From: Oscillibacter sp. | GTDB taxonomy: Bacteria > Bacillota > Clostridia > Oscillospirales > Oscillospiraceae | Assembly (NCBI GenBank): GCA_003487665.1 | Contig: DNFA01000004.1 | Coordinates: forward strand, 1-12,998 | Direction: 5' to 3' | DNA length: 12,998 nt | In this document: piece after piece, positions 1 through 6,722 of the stretch | Layout of the letters: the number at the start of each line of letters is the position of its first letter | Numbering within the stretch: position 1 is the first letter of the stretch | Position numbers and translations under genes: made by a program | Notes under the pieces: generated by a model | What the model was told of the DNA's origin: nothing | Seen by the model: only the letters and a program-made list of their open reading frames with translations | Database searches by the model: none

Positions 1-21
1 GACTTTTTTGACAAGCTGAGG

Positions 22-56
22 CCTCCCGTCCATCGGACGGGAGGTCTGTTATTTTA
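22..56 (+). terminator. Rho-independent terminator of the gene upstream of the window
   Basis: A 10-bp perfect stem (CCTCCCGTCC at 22-31 with GGACGGGAGG at 35-44) closes a three-base loop and is followed by the T-rich TCTGTTATTTTA. It lies just before the promoter of the phosphate transporter gene, so it probably ends transcription entering from the left. No complete gene can be seen before it. The short T-rich run at 1-9 may be intergenic or the tail of an earlier gene. Confidence 0.7.
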
Positions 57-86
57 CCCCGATTTTACAATTCTCCTCCTGCGGAT

Positions 87-114
87 TTGACATTGCCCCT
101 GTATCATAATAAAT
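87..114 (+). promoter_or_regulatory. Sigma-A type promoter of the Na/Pi cotransporter gene
   Basis: A perfect -35 TTGACA (87-92) is followed after 16 bp by a moderate -10 ATAAAT (109-114). Transcription would start near 121. This places the in-frame ATG at 113 inside the -10 element and supports the later ATG at 161 as the translation start. Confidence 0.55.
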
Positions 115-160
115 GGACAAGAATGTGCAGTCAAAACAAGGTAAAATCGAGGAGAGAACT

Positions 161-1903
161 ATGGACATTTTTCATGTGTTGACCATGCTGGGCGGACTGT
201 GCCTGTTCCTGTTCGGCATGAATTTCATGGGACAGTCGCTGGAGCGGCGCGCCGGCGGCAAGCTGCGGACGCTGCTGGATAAGATGACCGGCAGCGTGGG
301 CGCGGGCTTCCTGACGGGTCTGGGCATCACCGCCATCATCCAGAGCTCATCGGCCACCACCGTTATGGTGGTGGGCTTCGTCAACTCCGGTCTGATGAAC
401 CTGCGGCAGGCCATCAACGTCATCATGGGCGCCAACGTGGGCACCACGGTGACGGCGTGGCTCCTGAGTCTGGCGGGCATCGACGGCGGCAGCACATGGG
501 TGCAGCTGCTCAAGCCCACCTCCTTCACGCCGGTGCTGGCGCTGATCGGCATTATTTTCTACATGTTCTGCAAGGACAGCCACAAAAAGGACACCGGCGC
601 CATTCTGCTGGGCTTCGCCACCCTGATGTTCGGCATGGACACCATGAGCGGTGCCGTGGCCGGGCTGAAGGACGTTCCGGGCTTCGCCGAGCTGTTTCTG
701 GCCTTCACCAACCCGCTGCTGGGCGTACTGGTGGGCGCGGTGCTGACGGCGGTCATCCAGTCCTCCTCCGCCTCCGTGGGCATTCTGCAGGCGCTGGCCT
801 CCACCGGTCAGGTCAGCTATGCCGCGGCGGTGCCCATCATCATGGGGCAGAACATCGGCACCTGCGTCACGGCGCTGATCTCCTGCGTGGGCACCAACAA
901 GAACGCCAAACGCGCCGCCGTGGTGCACCTGATGTTCAACGTCATCGGTGTGGCGGTGCTGCTGACGGTGTTCTGCATCGTCAAGGCCATCTTTGCCCCG
1001 GCGCTGCTGAACGAGTCGGCGGGCATGGCCGGCATCGCCATAGCGCACTCGGCCTTCAACATCCTCTGCACCGCCATGCTGCTGCCCTGCGGCGGTCTGC
1101 TGGAAAAGCTGGCTGTCCGTCTGGTGCCGGACAAAGCGCAGGCGGAGGAGACGGTGGAACTGGACGAGCGCCTGCTGGCCACGCCGTCACTGGCACTGCA
1201 GCGCTGCCGCGCCGTGGCCTGCGACATGGCGGCACAGGCCACCCTCGCCCTGCAAAACGCCCTGCGCTCGCTGGAGCACTACACGCCGGAGCTGGCTGCC
1301 TCCATCCGGGAGGACGAGAGCCGCTGCGACCACTACGAGGACGTGCTGGGCACCTATCTGGTGAAGCTCAGCGCCCGGAAGATGGGCGACGACGAGAGCG
1401 AGGAGGCCGCCGAGCTGCTGAAGGCCATCGGCGACTTCGAGCGCATCTCCGACCACGCGGTGAACGTGCTGGAATCGGCGGAGGAGCTGCGGGACAAGGA
1501 GCTTTCCTTCAGCGACGCGGCACGCCGCGAGCTGTCCGTCCTCACCGCCGCCGTGGATCATATCCTGACCATGTCGCTGGACGCCTTCCGGGACAAGAGC
1601 GTGCCGCTGGCGCGGCAGGTGGAGCCGCTGGAGGAGGTCATCGACGGCCTGAAGGAACAGCTGCGCACCCGCCACATCCTGCGGATGCAGCAGGGACAGT
1701 GCAGCATCGAGGCGGGCTTCGTCCTCTCCGACCTGCTGACGGATCTGGAGCGCACCTCCGACCACTGCTCCAACATCGCCGGCTGCGTCATCGACGCGGC
1801 GCACCACGACCTGAACCTCCACGCCACGCTGGACGCCGCGCCCCAGCGCGACCCGGATTTCCCCGCCCGCTACAAGACCTTCGCAGAAGAATACAAGTTA
1901 TAA
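161..1903 (+). CDS. Na+/phosphate cotransporter family protein with C-terminal PhoU-like domain
   Basis: A 580-residue membrane protein of the Na/Pi cotransporter (NptA/YjbB-like) family, expected to move inorganic phosphate across the cytoplasmic membrane coupled to sodium. The two inverted family repeats are clear: QSSSATT near residues 61-67 with MGANVGTTVT at 89-98, and QSSSAS near 200-205 with MGQNIGTCVT at 228-237. Hydrophobic segments fill roughly residues 1-315. From about 340 to 565 there is a charged helical PhoU-like domain with two diagnostic motifs, FERISDHAVNV and LERTSDHCSNI. The start at 161 is chosen because GAGGAG (149-154) lies 6 bases before it, while an in-frame ATG at 113 falls in the promoter. 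The gene is monocistronic, with a promoter before it and a terminator after it. Whether it imports or exports phosphate cannot be told from sequence. Length is typical of the PhoU-fused subfamily. Confidence 0.92.
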   Translation: MDIFHVLTMLGGLCLFLFGMNFMGQSLERRAGGKLRTLLDKMTGSVGAGFLTGLGITAIIQSSSATTVMVVGFVNSGLMNLRQAINVIMGANVGTTVTAWLLSLAGIDGGSTWVQLLKPTSFTPVLALIGIIFYMFCKDSHKKDTGAILLGFATLMFGMDTMSGAVAGLKDVPGFAELFLAFTNPLLGVLVGAVLTAVIQSSSASVGILQALASTGQVSYAAAVPIIMGQNIGTCVTALISCVGTNKNAKRAAVVHLMFNVIGVAVLLTVFCIVKAIFAPALLNESAGMAGIAIAHSAFNILCTAMLLPCGGLLEKLAVRLVPDKAQAEETVELDERLLATPSLALQRCRAVACDMAAQATLALQNALRSLEHYTPELAASIREDESRCDHYEDVLGTYLVKLSARKMGDDESEEAAELLKAIGDFERISDHAVNVLESAEELRDKELSFSDAARRELSVLTAAVDHILTMSLDAFRDKSVPLARQVEPLEEVIDGLKEQLRTRHILRMQQGQCSIEAGFVLSDLLTDLERTSDHCSNIAGCVIDAAHHDLNLHATLDAAPQRDPDFPARYKTFAEEYKL

Positions 1904-1932
1904 AAAAACAGGGACTCACGTCCCTGTTTTTT
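1903..1932 (+). terminator. Intrinsic terminator of the Na/Pi cotransporter gene
   Basis: It begins in the stop codon. The stem A6-CAGGGAC pairs with GTCCCTG-T6 around the loop TCAC (1916-1919). The A run before and T run after make it potentially bidirectional. Confidence 0.85.
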
Positions 1933-1954
1933 ATGTGCAATTACTCTCAGCGTC

Positions 1955-2004
1955 CGCGGGAGGCCCGCTCCCGCGCCTCGGCCTCCGCCCGCTGGCAAGT
2001 GGGC
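1955..2004. repeat. Two GC-rich hairpins between convergent genes
   Basis: The first hairpin is CGCGGGAG (1955-1962) with CTCCCGCG (1968-1975), an 8-bp perfect stem. The second is GCCCGCT (1987-1993) with AGTGGGC (1998-2004), 7 bp including one G-U pair. Neither is followed by a T run. They sit between two terminator-type hairpins in the gap between the transporter and the anti-sigma gene. No coding sequence with a credible start is seen here. Confidence 0.5.
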
Positions 2005-2007
2005 AGA

Positions 2008-2040
2008 AGAAATGCCGCCCTCCGGCGGCATTTCTTTTTT
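2008..2040. terminator. Terminator hairpin beside the anti-sigma stop codon
   Basis: A long stem (AGAAATGCCGCC with GGCGGCATTTCT, loop CTCC at 2020-2023) is followed on the plus strand by TTTTT. On the minus strand the tail is TTTCTTCTG, weaker but usable. It therefore backs up the upstream terminator for plus-strand transcripts and is the only obvious 3' end for the minus-strand sigma/anti-sigma operon, whose stop codon lies at 2039-2041, inside the T run. Confidence 0.75.
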
Positions 2041-3163
2041 ATGTCCACAGCTGTATTCTGGCGTCGTAGTTCCGCACGGAGCGCACCAGCTCCTCGTCCA
2101 GCAGCGCGGTGATCTGGTCGGGGGTGCCCTGCACCCACAGGCCCAGCACCTCCAGCCCGTCCTCCTCCAGATTCAGCAGCATCTCCTTGTAGCGGTACGG
2201 CTCGTCGGGGCCGGCCTCCGCCACCTCCGGGTGGTCGGCCAGATACTGCACCATCGCCCGGAAGTGCTGCGTGATGTCCTCGCCGGTGAGGTTTTTGTAC
2301 TCCTGCAGCTGCATGCCCGGATAGTCCTCCTCCAGATCATCGCCGTAGGCGAGCATCATGTGCTGTAAGGAGCAGTGCAGCGAGTCATAGTTGTACGCCC
2401 CGTCCACCCACACGTTGGCGGACAGGAAATCCACGTCCGGATGCCGCGCCATGATGTCCGCCAGCTCGTCCACCGTCAGCACCTTGCGGAAGGACACGGC
2501 GGAGGTAAGGCGCATATACTCCGGCAGCGCGTCCAGCGCCGCCTGCCCGGTGTCGCCGCTCCAGGCGTCGTTTCTGCCCGGATTCCTGTTGTCGTAGAAG
2601 AAGCCGCTGTACATATACCCGATGGCGTGCAGGTCGCCGCTGTTCAGCTGTCCGACGTGCCCCAGCGACAGTCCTGTCTGCGTCTGGATGTGAAACCGGT
2701 TGCTGCCGGTGCGGTCGTAGAACGTCAGGTGCAGGGTGTCGCGCATGAAGCCGCTGTGCTCGGCGTAGCTGCCGTAATAGTCGCCCAGCGGCATATACAG
2801 TCCCGCCAGTGCCGACATGCCCACGTCGAACGTCGGGTAGCCGCTGCCATCGACGAGGTCGTCCGTGTACACCCGCCGGTTCAGCAGAGGCGATACCACC
2901 AATTGCAGCAGCAGCACCACCGCCAGCACCGCCGCCGTCGATATCAGCACGATGTTCCGTGTGCGGCGGTTCAGACGGCGCTTCACCGCCTTCGTCTCCG
3001 CGCTGGCCGCAGCCGCCGCGTCCTCCGGCAGCTCCGGAAGCTCCTGTTCCGCCAGATAGTCCTCGATCAGCCGGTATTTTTCCAGCTCCCGCTCCACCAG
3101 CGCCGTCTCCTCGGCGGTGGCGGTATGTGCCTGATAATGGGCAAAGGCCGTCTCAAAATTCAT
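2039..3163 (-). CDS. Membrane anti-sigma factor (Firmicute Sigma_reg type)
   Basis: A 374-residue single-pass membrane protein, inferred to bind and inhibit the ECF sigma factor encoded just before it. The cytoplasmic part (residues 1-68) is helical and acidic, resembling anti-sigma N-termini, but it has no zinc-binding HxxxCxxC motif. One transmembrane helix lies near residues 70-92 after a basic stretch (KRRLNRRTRN). The rest, about 280 residues, should face outside. Its end (VLGLWVQGTPDQITALL, then VRSVRN) resembles the anti-sigma C-terminal domain (Sigma_reg_C). I chose the ATG at 3163 because GGAGGAGG stands 6 bases before it, whereas the in-frame ATG at 3169 directly abuts that site. 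It overlaps the sigma stop by 11 bases, indicating translational coupling. The signal sensed by the outer domain is unknown. The sigma-partner role rests mainly on gene order and topology. Confidence 0.8.
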   Translation of the reverse strand: MNFETAFAHYQAHTATAEETALVERELEKYRLIEDYLAEQELPELPEDAAAAASAETKAVKRRLNRRTRNIVLISTAAVLAVVLLLQLVVSPLLNRRVYTDDLVDGSGYPTFDVGMSALAGLYMPLGDYYGSYAEHSGFMRDTLHLTFYDRTGSNRFHIQTQTGLSLGHVGQLNSGDLHAIGYMYSGFFYDNRNPGRNDAWSGDTGQAALDALPEYMRLTSAVSFRKVLTVDELADIMARHPDVDFLSANVWVDGAYNYDSLHCSLQHMMLAYGDDLEEDYPGMQLQEYKNLTGEDITQHFRAMVQYLADHPEVAEAGPDEPYRYKEMLLNLEEDGLEVLGLWVQGTPDQITALLDEELVRSVRNYDARIQLWT

Positions 3164-3644
3164 AGCCATCCTCCTCCATTTTCTGCCGCAGCCGCGTCCG
3201 TGCCCGGCGCAGCCGCTGGCGTATCACAGCGGGCGTCACGCCCAGCGCCGCCGCCAGCTCCGCCCCCGACAGGTGCGCGAAGCAATACAGCGTCAGCACC
3301 TCCCGGTCGCCTGCGCCCAGCCGCTCCATGGCGCGGTACAGCGCCGCCGCGTCCTCCCGCTGCAGGAGAACGCTCTCCGGCGTGGCGGCGTCCGCCGTCT
3401 CCGGTACGTCCTCGTCGGACAGGTGCTTCTGCCGCCGCAGGTGGTCGATGATGAGATTCCGCAGCACCCGGAACAGCCAGCTGCGAAAGCTGACAACGCC
3501 GTCCGGCAGCGCCAGCCACGCCCGGCAGAAGGCCTCCTGCACCATGTCCTCCGCCAGCGGGCGGCTGCGGCACAGCCCCTGCGCGTACAGAAGCGCCGCG
3601 GCATAGTGCTGCCGGTACAGCTGCTCGAATATGTCCTTGTCCAC
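3153..3644 (-). CDS. ECF-type RNA polymerase sigma factor
   Basis: A 163-residue sigma-70 family protein with only regions 2 and 4. Region 2 covers about residues 8-72, including the AEDMVQEAFCRAW segment and the -10 recognition helix area FRSWLFRVLRNLIIDHLRR. A variable linker (about 73-100) leads to region 4 at about 103-155, with a helix-turn-helix in LSGAELAAALGVTPAVIRQRLRRARTRL. It redirects RNA polymerase to a small regulon when released by its anti-sigma factor, which is encoded downstream with an 11-base overlap. The start is GTG at 3644 with AAGGTGG about 9 bases upstream. An ECF-like promoter precedes the gene, suggesting autoregulation. The signal and target genes cannot be read from this window. 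Confidence 0.92.
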   Translation of the reverse strand: MDKDIFEQLYRQHYAAALLYAQGLCRSRPLAEDMVQEAFCRAWLALPDGVVSFRSWLFRVLRNLIIDHLRRQKHLSDEDVPETADAATPESVLLQREDAAALYRAMERLGAGDREVLTLYCFAHLSGAELAAALGVTPAVIRQRLRRARTRLRQKMEEDGYEF

Positions 3645-3667
3645 GGCGTCTCACCACCTTCTGTCTC

Positions 3668-3696
3668 TATAACGAACGAGCGGGGAAAATGTGACA
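3668..3696 (-). promoter_or_regulatory. Candidate autoregulated ECF promoter of the sigma operon
   Basis: On the minus strand, TGTCAC (3696-3691) is followed after 16 bp by CGTTATA (3674-3668). This resembles the Firmicute ECF layout (TGAAAC-like -35, CGT-type -10, 16-bp spacer) more than a sigma-A promoter. It sits about 24 bases before the GTG start of the sigma gene, as expected for a sigma factor that drives its own operon. Confidence 0.45.
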
Positions 3697-3715
3697 GCTA
3701 TGCGCACACAGAGAA

Positions 3716-3743
3716 ATGCAGCAGACCCTTCGGCCTGCTGCAT
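3716..3743 (-). terminator. Probable terminator of the ABC transporter operon
   Basis: A 9-bp perfect stem (ATGCAGCAG with CTGCTGCAT) encloses a 10-base loop. On the minus strand it is followed by TTCTCTGTG, a weak T-rich tail. It is the first stable hairpin after the ATPase stop codon and lies just upstream of the sigma promoter, separating the two minus-strand operons. Confidence 0.45.
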
Positions 3744-3848
3744 GCTTGCTGCGCCTATATGGTACCGCCGCGTTGTGCGGCAAGGCCTGCTGCCATTGTA
3801 CCGGAGGAGCCGTGCCCTGTCAACCGCTTTGACCGGCAGCGTCCGCGT

Positions 3849-4412
3849 TCACAGCGCCGCGATCTCCGCGCCCAGCGCGGCGGCATCCTCCCGGTCGTGG
3901 GTGACGCATACCACCGCCGCGCCATTCCGGTGCCACAGGATATACGCCGCCGCCTGCTGCCGCGTCTCCGCGTCCAGCCCCTTGAACGGCTCGTCCAGCA
4001 GCAGAAGCCCGCCGCCGAAGCACACCGCCCTGGCGATAGCCACCCGCCGCCGCTGTCCGCCGGACAGCTCCTCCACCGGCTGGTGCAGCTGGCCGCCCAG
4101 CCCCAGCTCCGTCAGGTGCGCCCGGATGGTTTCCGCGTCCATGCGCCGCCCCGTTGCCAGACGCACGTTCTCCACGGCGCCCATGTGGCCGCACAGCCGA
4201 TCCTCCTGGAACACATACCCGATCCGCTCCGGCACACCCCGCACCGTGCCGCTGTCCGGTTTTTCCAGCCCGGCCATGCACCGCAGCAGCGTGGTTTTGC
4301 CCCAGCCGGAGGGCGCCATGAGGCACAGCACCGCCCCCGCCGGCACCGTAAGGCTCACATCCTCCAGCACAGGCTTGTCTCCGAACCTCTTGTACAAATG
4401 CTCCGCTCTCAC
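3849..4412 (-). CDS. ABC transporter ATPase, NitT/TauT (SsuB/TauB-like) type
   Basis: A 187-residue ATPase that should power the importer formed with the next two upstream genes. All core motifs are present: Walker A APSGWGKTT (33-41), Q-loop Gln69, signature LSGGQ (116-120), Walker B LLLLDEP (136-142), D-loop KGLD, and switch His172 in THD. The Walker A carries Trp at a position that is usually small. The start is GTG at 4412, with AAAGGGGGG about 6 bases upstream. Its GTG overlaps the permease TGA in the four-base sequence GTGA, a classic coupling arrangement. An upstream in-frame start would lengthen it by 10 residues into the permease gene and has no better ribosome site. It ends soon after the H-loop, so it is shorter than the roughly 240-260 residues usual for this family; the missing part is the C-terminal tail, not the catalytic core. 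Confidence 0.9.
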   Translation of the reverse strand: MRAEHLYKRFGDKPVLEDVSLTVPAGAVLCLMAPSGWGKTTLLRCMAGLEKPDSGTVRGVPERIGYVFQEDRLCGHMGAVENVRLATGRRMDAETIRAHLTELGLGGQLHQPVEELSGGQRRRVAIARAVCFGGGLLLLDEPFKGLDAETRQQAAAYILWHRNGAAVVCVTHDREDAAALGAEIAAL

Positions 4413-5164
4413 GTCCGTCCCCCCTTTGCCCAGCGGCAGCACCGCCGCAGCAGCGCCAGCACCGCCCGCTCAAACAGGGCGCTCAGCGCCACGATCACCG
4501 CCGTCCACGCCAGCAGGTCGCCGGTCTGCAAATAGATCTTGGCCTCATACAGCTTTTCTCCGATGGAGCCGCCCACCACGCCGATGACCTCCGCCGCCAC
4601 GCCCGCCTTCCAGCTCATGCCCAGCGCCGCGGCGCTGCCTGCCAGAAGGAACGGCTCCGCCGCCGGCAGCAGGATGCACCGCGCCTGCCGCAGCCACGGC
4701 ACCCGGAACACCCGCGCCATCTCCAGCAGCTCCCGGTCGGCGCTGCGTATGCCCGCCAGCACGTTGGTGTACAGAATGGGGAACACCATCAGGAACGAGA
4801 TGAACAGCGGCAGCGCCGACGTGCGCATCCAGATCAGCGCCAGAATGATGAACGACGCCACCGGCACCGACTTGATGACCAGCACATAGGGGCGCAGCAG
4901 CACATCCACCACCGGCCACCGCCCGGCAGCGAAGGCCAGCGCCGTGCCCAGCACCAGCGCCGCGCCGAAGCCTCCGGCAATGCGGCAGAAGCTGAACCAC
5001 ACCGCCCGCCAGAAGCCGCCGTCGGGCAGCAGGGCGGCCAGACGCACCAGCACCGCCGCCGGCGACGGCAGCAGCAGCGCCGAGCCCACGGCCATGGAAG
5101 CCGCCTGCCACACCAGCACCGCCAGCGCCGCCGCGCCGATGCGCTGCCACGTTACCTTTTTCAT
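4409..5164 (-). CDS. ABC transporter permease, NitT/TauT family
   Basis: A 251-residue membrane protein of the binding-protein-dependent permease family (BPD_transp_1), with about six hydrophobic segments. The EAA-type loop that docks the ATPase is visible at roughly residues 144-170 (ELLEMARVFRVPWL, then ILLP). It forms the channel of the importer, presumably as a homodimer because only one permease gene is present. The ATG at 5164 overlaps the stop of the binding-protein gene as ATGA, so translation is probably coupled. An in-frame TTG at 5176 is a poorer start. Family assignment rests on the permease fold together with the neighbouring ATPase and lipoprotein. The substrate is not determined. 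Confidence 0.88.
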   Translation of the reverse strand: MKKVTWQRIGAAALAVLVWQAASMAVGSALLLPSPAAVLVRLAALLPDGGFWRAVWFSFCRIAGGFGAALVLGTALAFAAGRWPVVDVLLRPYVLVIKSVPVASFIILALIWMRTSALPLFISFLMVFPILYTNVLAGIRSADRELLEMARVFRVPWLRQARCILLPAAEPFLLAGSAAALGMSWKAGVAAEVIGVVGGSIGEKLYEAKIYLQTGDLLAWTAVIVALSALFERAVLALLRRCCRWAKGGRT

Positions 5165-6171
5165 GCGTCCATCCAATAGAAGCCGTCGTCGGGCATCGCG
5201 CCGCCCACGGCCTCCGGCTTCAGGTCATACAGCGTCTGTAAATAGCCGCCCACGGCGCTCTTCATGTCCGTGCCGGTGATGCACACCAGATTGCACTCCG
5301 GCAGTGCCTTCTCCGCCACCGCCGCCTTGACGATACCGTATTTCTCCACCAGCACCGCCGCCTCCGCCGGGTTCGCATTGGCGTAGTCCGTGCTGGCGGC
5401 GTACTCGCTCAGGAACGTGCGCACCGCCGCCGGATGCTCGTCGGCAAAGGCCTTCCGCGCCACCAGCACCGAGGTGATGAGCCGGCTGCCGTTGTCCAGC
5501 TTGTCCCACTCCGCGCTCAGGTCGAGAGCCACGCGCAGCCCCTCCACCTGACCCTGCGCCACGGTGACGAAGGGCTGGGGCAGCATGGCCACCGCGTTCT
5601 CCTGCTCCGCCATCAGCGCCACGATCTCCGTGGGCTCGCTCTTCCACTCCACCTGCACGTCCGTGCCCAGCGTCAGCCCGTGCTGGCTCAGCAGATACGT
5701 CAGCGCGTACTCCGGCGTAGCGCCCTTGCCGGTGGCATAGATGGTCTTGCCGCTGAGAGAGGCCACATCCGTCACCGTCTCGCCGCCCTTTTCCACCATA
5801 TACAGCACGCCCAGCGTGCCGGCGGCCAGCAGCTCCACGCCGCCTTCCGTCTGGCTGTACAGGATGGCGGCTACGTTGGCGGGCACGGCAACGATGTCCA
5901 GCTCGCCCTGCACCAGCTGCGGCGTCAGCTCATTGGCGCTGGCGGCCATGGTGAATGCGTACCCGTTCTCCGTGGCGCCGCTCTCCGCGTCGTCCAGCAG
6001 CTTCACCATGCCCATGGAGGTGGGTCCCTTCAGCCCGCCCAACCGCACAGTGACCGGCTGGGCGGCGGATTTGTCGCCATCCTCAATGGGCATAGGCGTT
6101 TTCGGCGTTACGCAGGCGCACAGCGTCAATGCCAGCGCCAGCGCCAGCAGCAGGGATATCATTTTTTTCAT
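5161..6171 (-). CDS. Lipoprotein substrate-binding protein of NitT/TauT-type ABC importer
   Basis: A 336-residue extracytoplasmic binding protein. The N-terminus is a lipoprotein signal: MKK, a Leu/Ala-rich core, then LCAC with Cys20 (or Cys18) as the lipid-anchored residue. The mature protein has the two-lobe fold of the TauA/SsuA/NMT1 group: an early strand VRLGGLKGPTSMGMVKLL, then ELTPQLVQGELDIVAVPANVAAILY, then LSGKTIYATGKGATPEYALTYLL. AAAGGAG lies 8 bases before the ATG. It is the second gene of an operon that begins with a TM1266-type regulator 56 bases upstream, and it overlaps the permease by four bases. Members of this superfamily bind sulfonates, nitrate, thiamine precursors, riboflavin and other small molecules; the sequence does not tell which. 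Its adjacency to a hydrogenase-system regulator hints at a redox-related substrate, but that is inference. Confidence 0.87.
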   Translation of the reverse strand: MKKMISLLLALALALTLCACVTPKTPMPIEDGDKSAAQPVTVRLGGLKGPTSMGMVKLLDDAESGATENGYAFTMAASANELTPQLVQGELDIVAVPANVAAILYSQTEGGVELLAAGTLGVLYMVEKGGETVTDVASLSGKTIYATGKGATPEYALTYLLSQHGLTLGTDVQVEWKSEPTEIVALMAEQENAVAMLPQPFVTVAQGQVEGLRVALDLSAEWDKLDNGSRLITSVLVARKAFADEHPAAVRTFLSEYAASTDYANANPAEAAVLVEKYGIVKAAVAEKALPECNLVCITGTDMKSAVGGYLQTLYDLKPEAVGGAMPDDGFYWMDA

Positions 6172-6227
6172 GTTGTTTTCTCCTTTCCGTGATACGGTTT
6201 CTTATACAAAGCTGTCATGCAGCATGC

Positions 6228-6494
6228 CTATCTGTCTTCTATCGGTGTGATCACGTTGGAGTACATCGTTTTGGCGCTTACGCCCTCCAGCCGCCCCATC
6301 CTCCCGCTGAGGGCGGAGATCACGTCCTGCGGTGCGTCCAGTACCACCGAGATGATGTTCACCCCCCGCACCCGGTAGGGCACGCCCATCCGCCCGATCA
6401 CATATTCGCTGTACCGGTGCAGCAGCTCGTTGACCTCCGCCGCCCGCTCCGGCTCCTCCACGATGATCCCGATGAGAGCCACCCGTGTTTCCAC
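6228..6494 (-). CDS. TM1266-type iron-only hydrogenase system putative regulator
   Basis: An 88-residue ACT-like ferredoxin-fold protein of the family named after Thermotoga TM1266, usually encoded beside [FeFe]-hydrogenase maturation genes (hydE, hydF, hydG). Recognisable family segments are RVALIGIIVE at the start, ELLHRYSEYVIGRMGVPYR in the middle, INIISVVLDAPQDVISALSG-like text (here VNIISVVLDAPQDVISALSG) and GRLEGVSAKTMYS near the end. The start is GTG at 6494 because AGAGGTG sits 6 bases before it; the GTG at 6503 overlaps that ribosome site. No hydrogenase or maturase gene is in this window. Instead it leads an operon with a complete ABC importer, from a strong promoter and a long leader. 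Biochemical function is not established for the family; regulator is the conventional name. Confidence 0.88.
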   Translation of the reverse strand: METRVALIGIIVEEPERAAEVNELLHRYSEYVIGRMGVPYRVRGVNIISVVLDAPQDVISALSGRMGRLEGVSAKTMYSNVITPIEDR

Positions 6495-6514
6495 AAATAC
6501 CACCTCTTTTATCC

Positions 6515-6544
6515 AAAATAAAAAAGCCGCGCCGCTCCCGCGAC
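6515..6544 (-). terminator. Intrinsic terminator inside the leader of the TM1266-ABC operon
   Basis: On the minus strand, GUCGCG (6544-6539) pairs with CGCGGC (6531-6526) around a 7-base loop, followed at once by T6-A-T4 (6525-6515). It lies between the promoter at 6659-6631 and the ribosome site of the regulator gene, so it should stop most transcripts before the operon unless antitermination occurs. Confidence 0.65.
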
Positions 6545-6574
6545 ACGACCACAGCGCCCGCTTCGCGGGCGCGG
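6526..6574 (-). promoter_or_regulatory. Attenuator-like leader structure upstream of TM1266 gene
   Basis: Three pairings compete on the minus-strand RNA. Hairpin A is GCGCCCGC (6572-6565) with GCGGGCGC (6561-6554). The terminator stem is 6544-6539 with 6531-6526. The alternative is CCGCGCC (6574-6568) with GGCGCGG (6533-6527), 7 G-C pairs that would break both. This is the layout of an attenuator or riboswitch expression platform. I do not recognise a known riboswitch class in the roughly 100-base leader. Confidence 0.45.
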
Positions 6575-6630
6575 AATATATGGCGCATCTTCCGTCTCAA
6601 GCGCACTTTCGACGTCAGCAGCTTGTCCGT

Positions 6631-6659
6631 ATTCTACGGCAGGAATCGCCGTCTGTCAA
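6631..6659 (-). promoter_or_regulatory. Strong promoter of the TM1266-ABC operon
   Basis: On the minus strand there is a perfect -35 TTGACA (6659-6654), a 17-bp spacer and -10 TAGAAT (6636-6631). Transcription would begin near 6624, giving a 5' leader of about 130 bases before the GTG at 6494. It lies just after the brnQ terminator. Confidence 0.75.
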
Positions 6660-6679
6660 GCCCCCTTCAAGGAGAGAAA

Positions 6680-6712
6680 GGGTGGGGCCGTATGGGAGAT
6701 ACGACCCCACCC
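6680..6712 (-). terminator. Intrinsic terminator of brnQ
   Basis: A 14-bp stem (GGGTGGGGTCGTAT with ATACGGCCCCACCC on the minus strand, loop CTCCC) is followed by TTTCTCTCC. One pair is G-U on the minus strand but a C-A mismatch on the plus strand, showing that the hairpin works in the brnQ direction. It starts 10 bases after the brnQ stop codon. Confidence 0.85.
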
Positions 6713-6722
6713 GGGGAAGCGA

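Noticed and set aside
457..2112. Long plus-strand ORF overlapping the Na/Pi cotransporter in another frame
   Set aside because: It is a frame-shifted reading of a GC-rich gene: rich in Arg, Gly, Ala and His, with no ribosome site or family resemblance, and it runs through two terminators.
3273..4535. 420-residue plus-strand ORF antisense to the sigma factor and ATPase
   Set aside because: It crosses two operons, the sigma promoter and a terminator in antisense, and has no domain resemblance.
6174..6227. Terminator or separate promoter between the TM1266 gene and the lipoprotein gene
   Set aside because: Only a 4-bp stem followed by TTTGT and a lone TATAAG without a matching -35 are seen, so cotranscription is the simpler reading.
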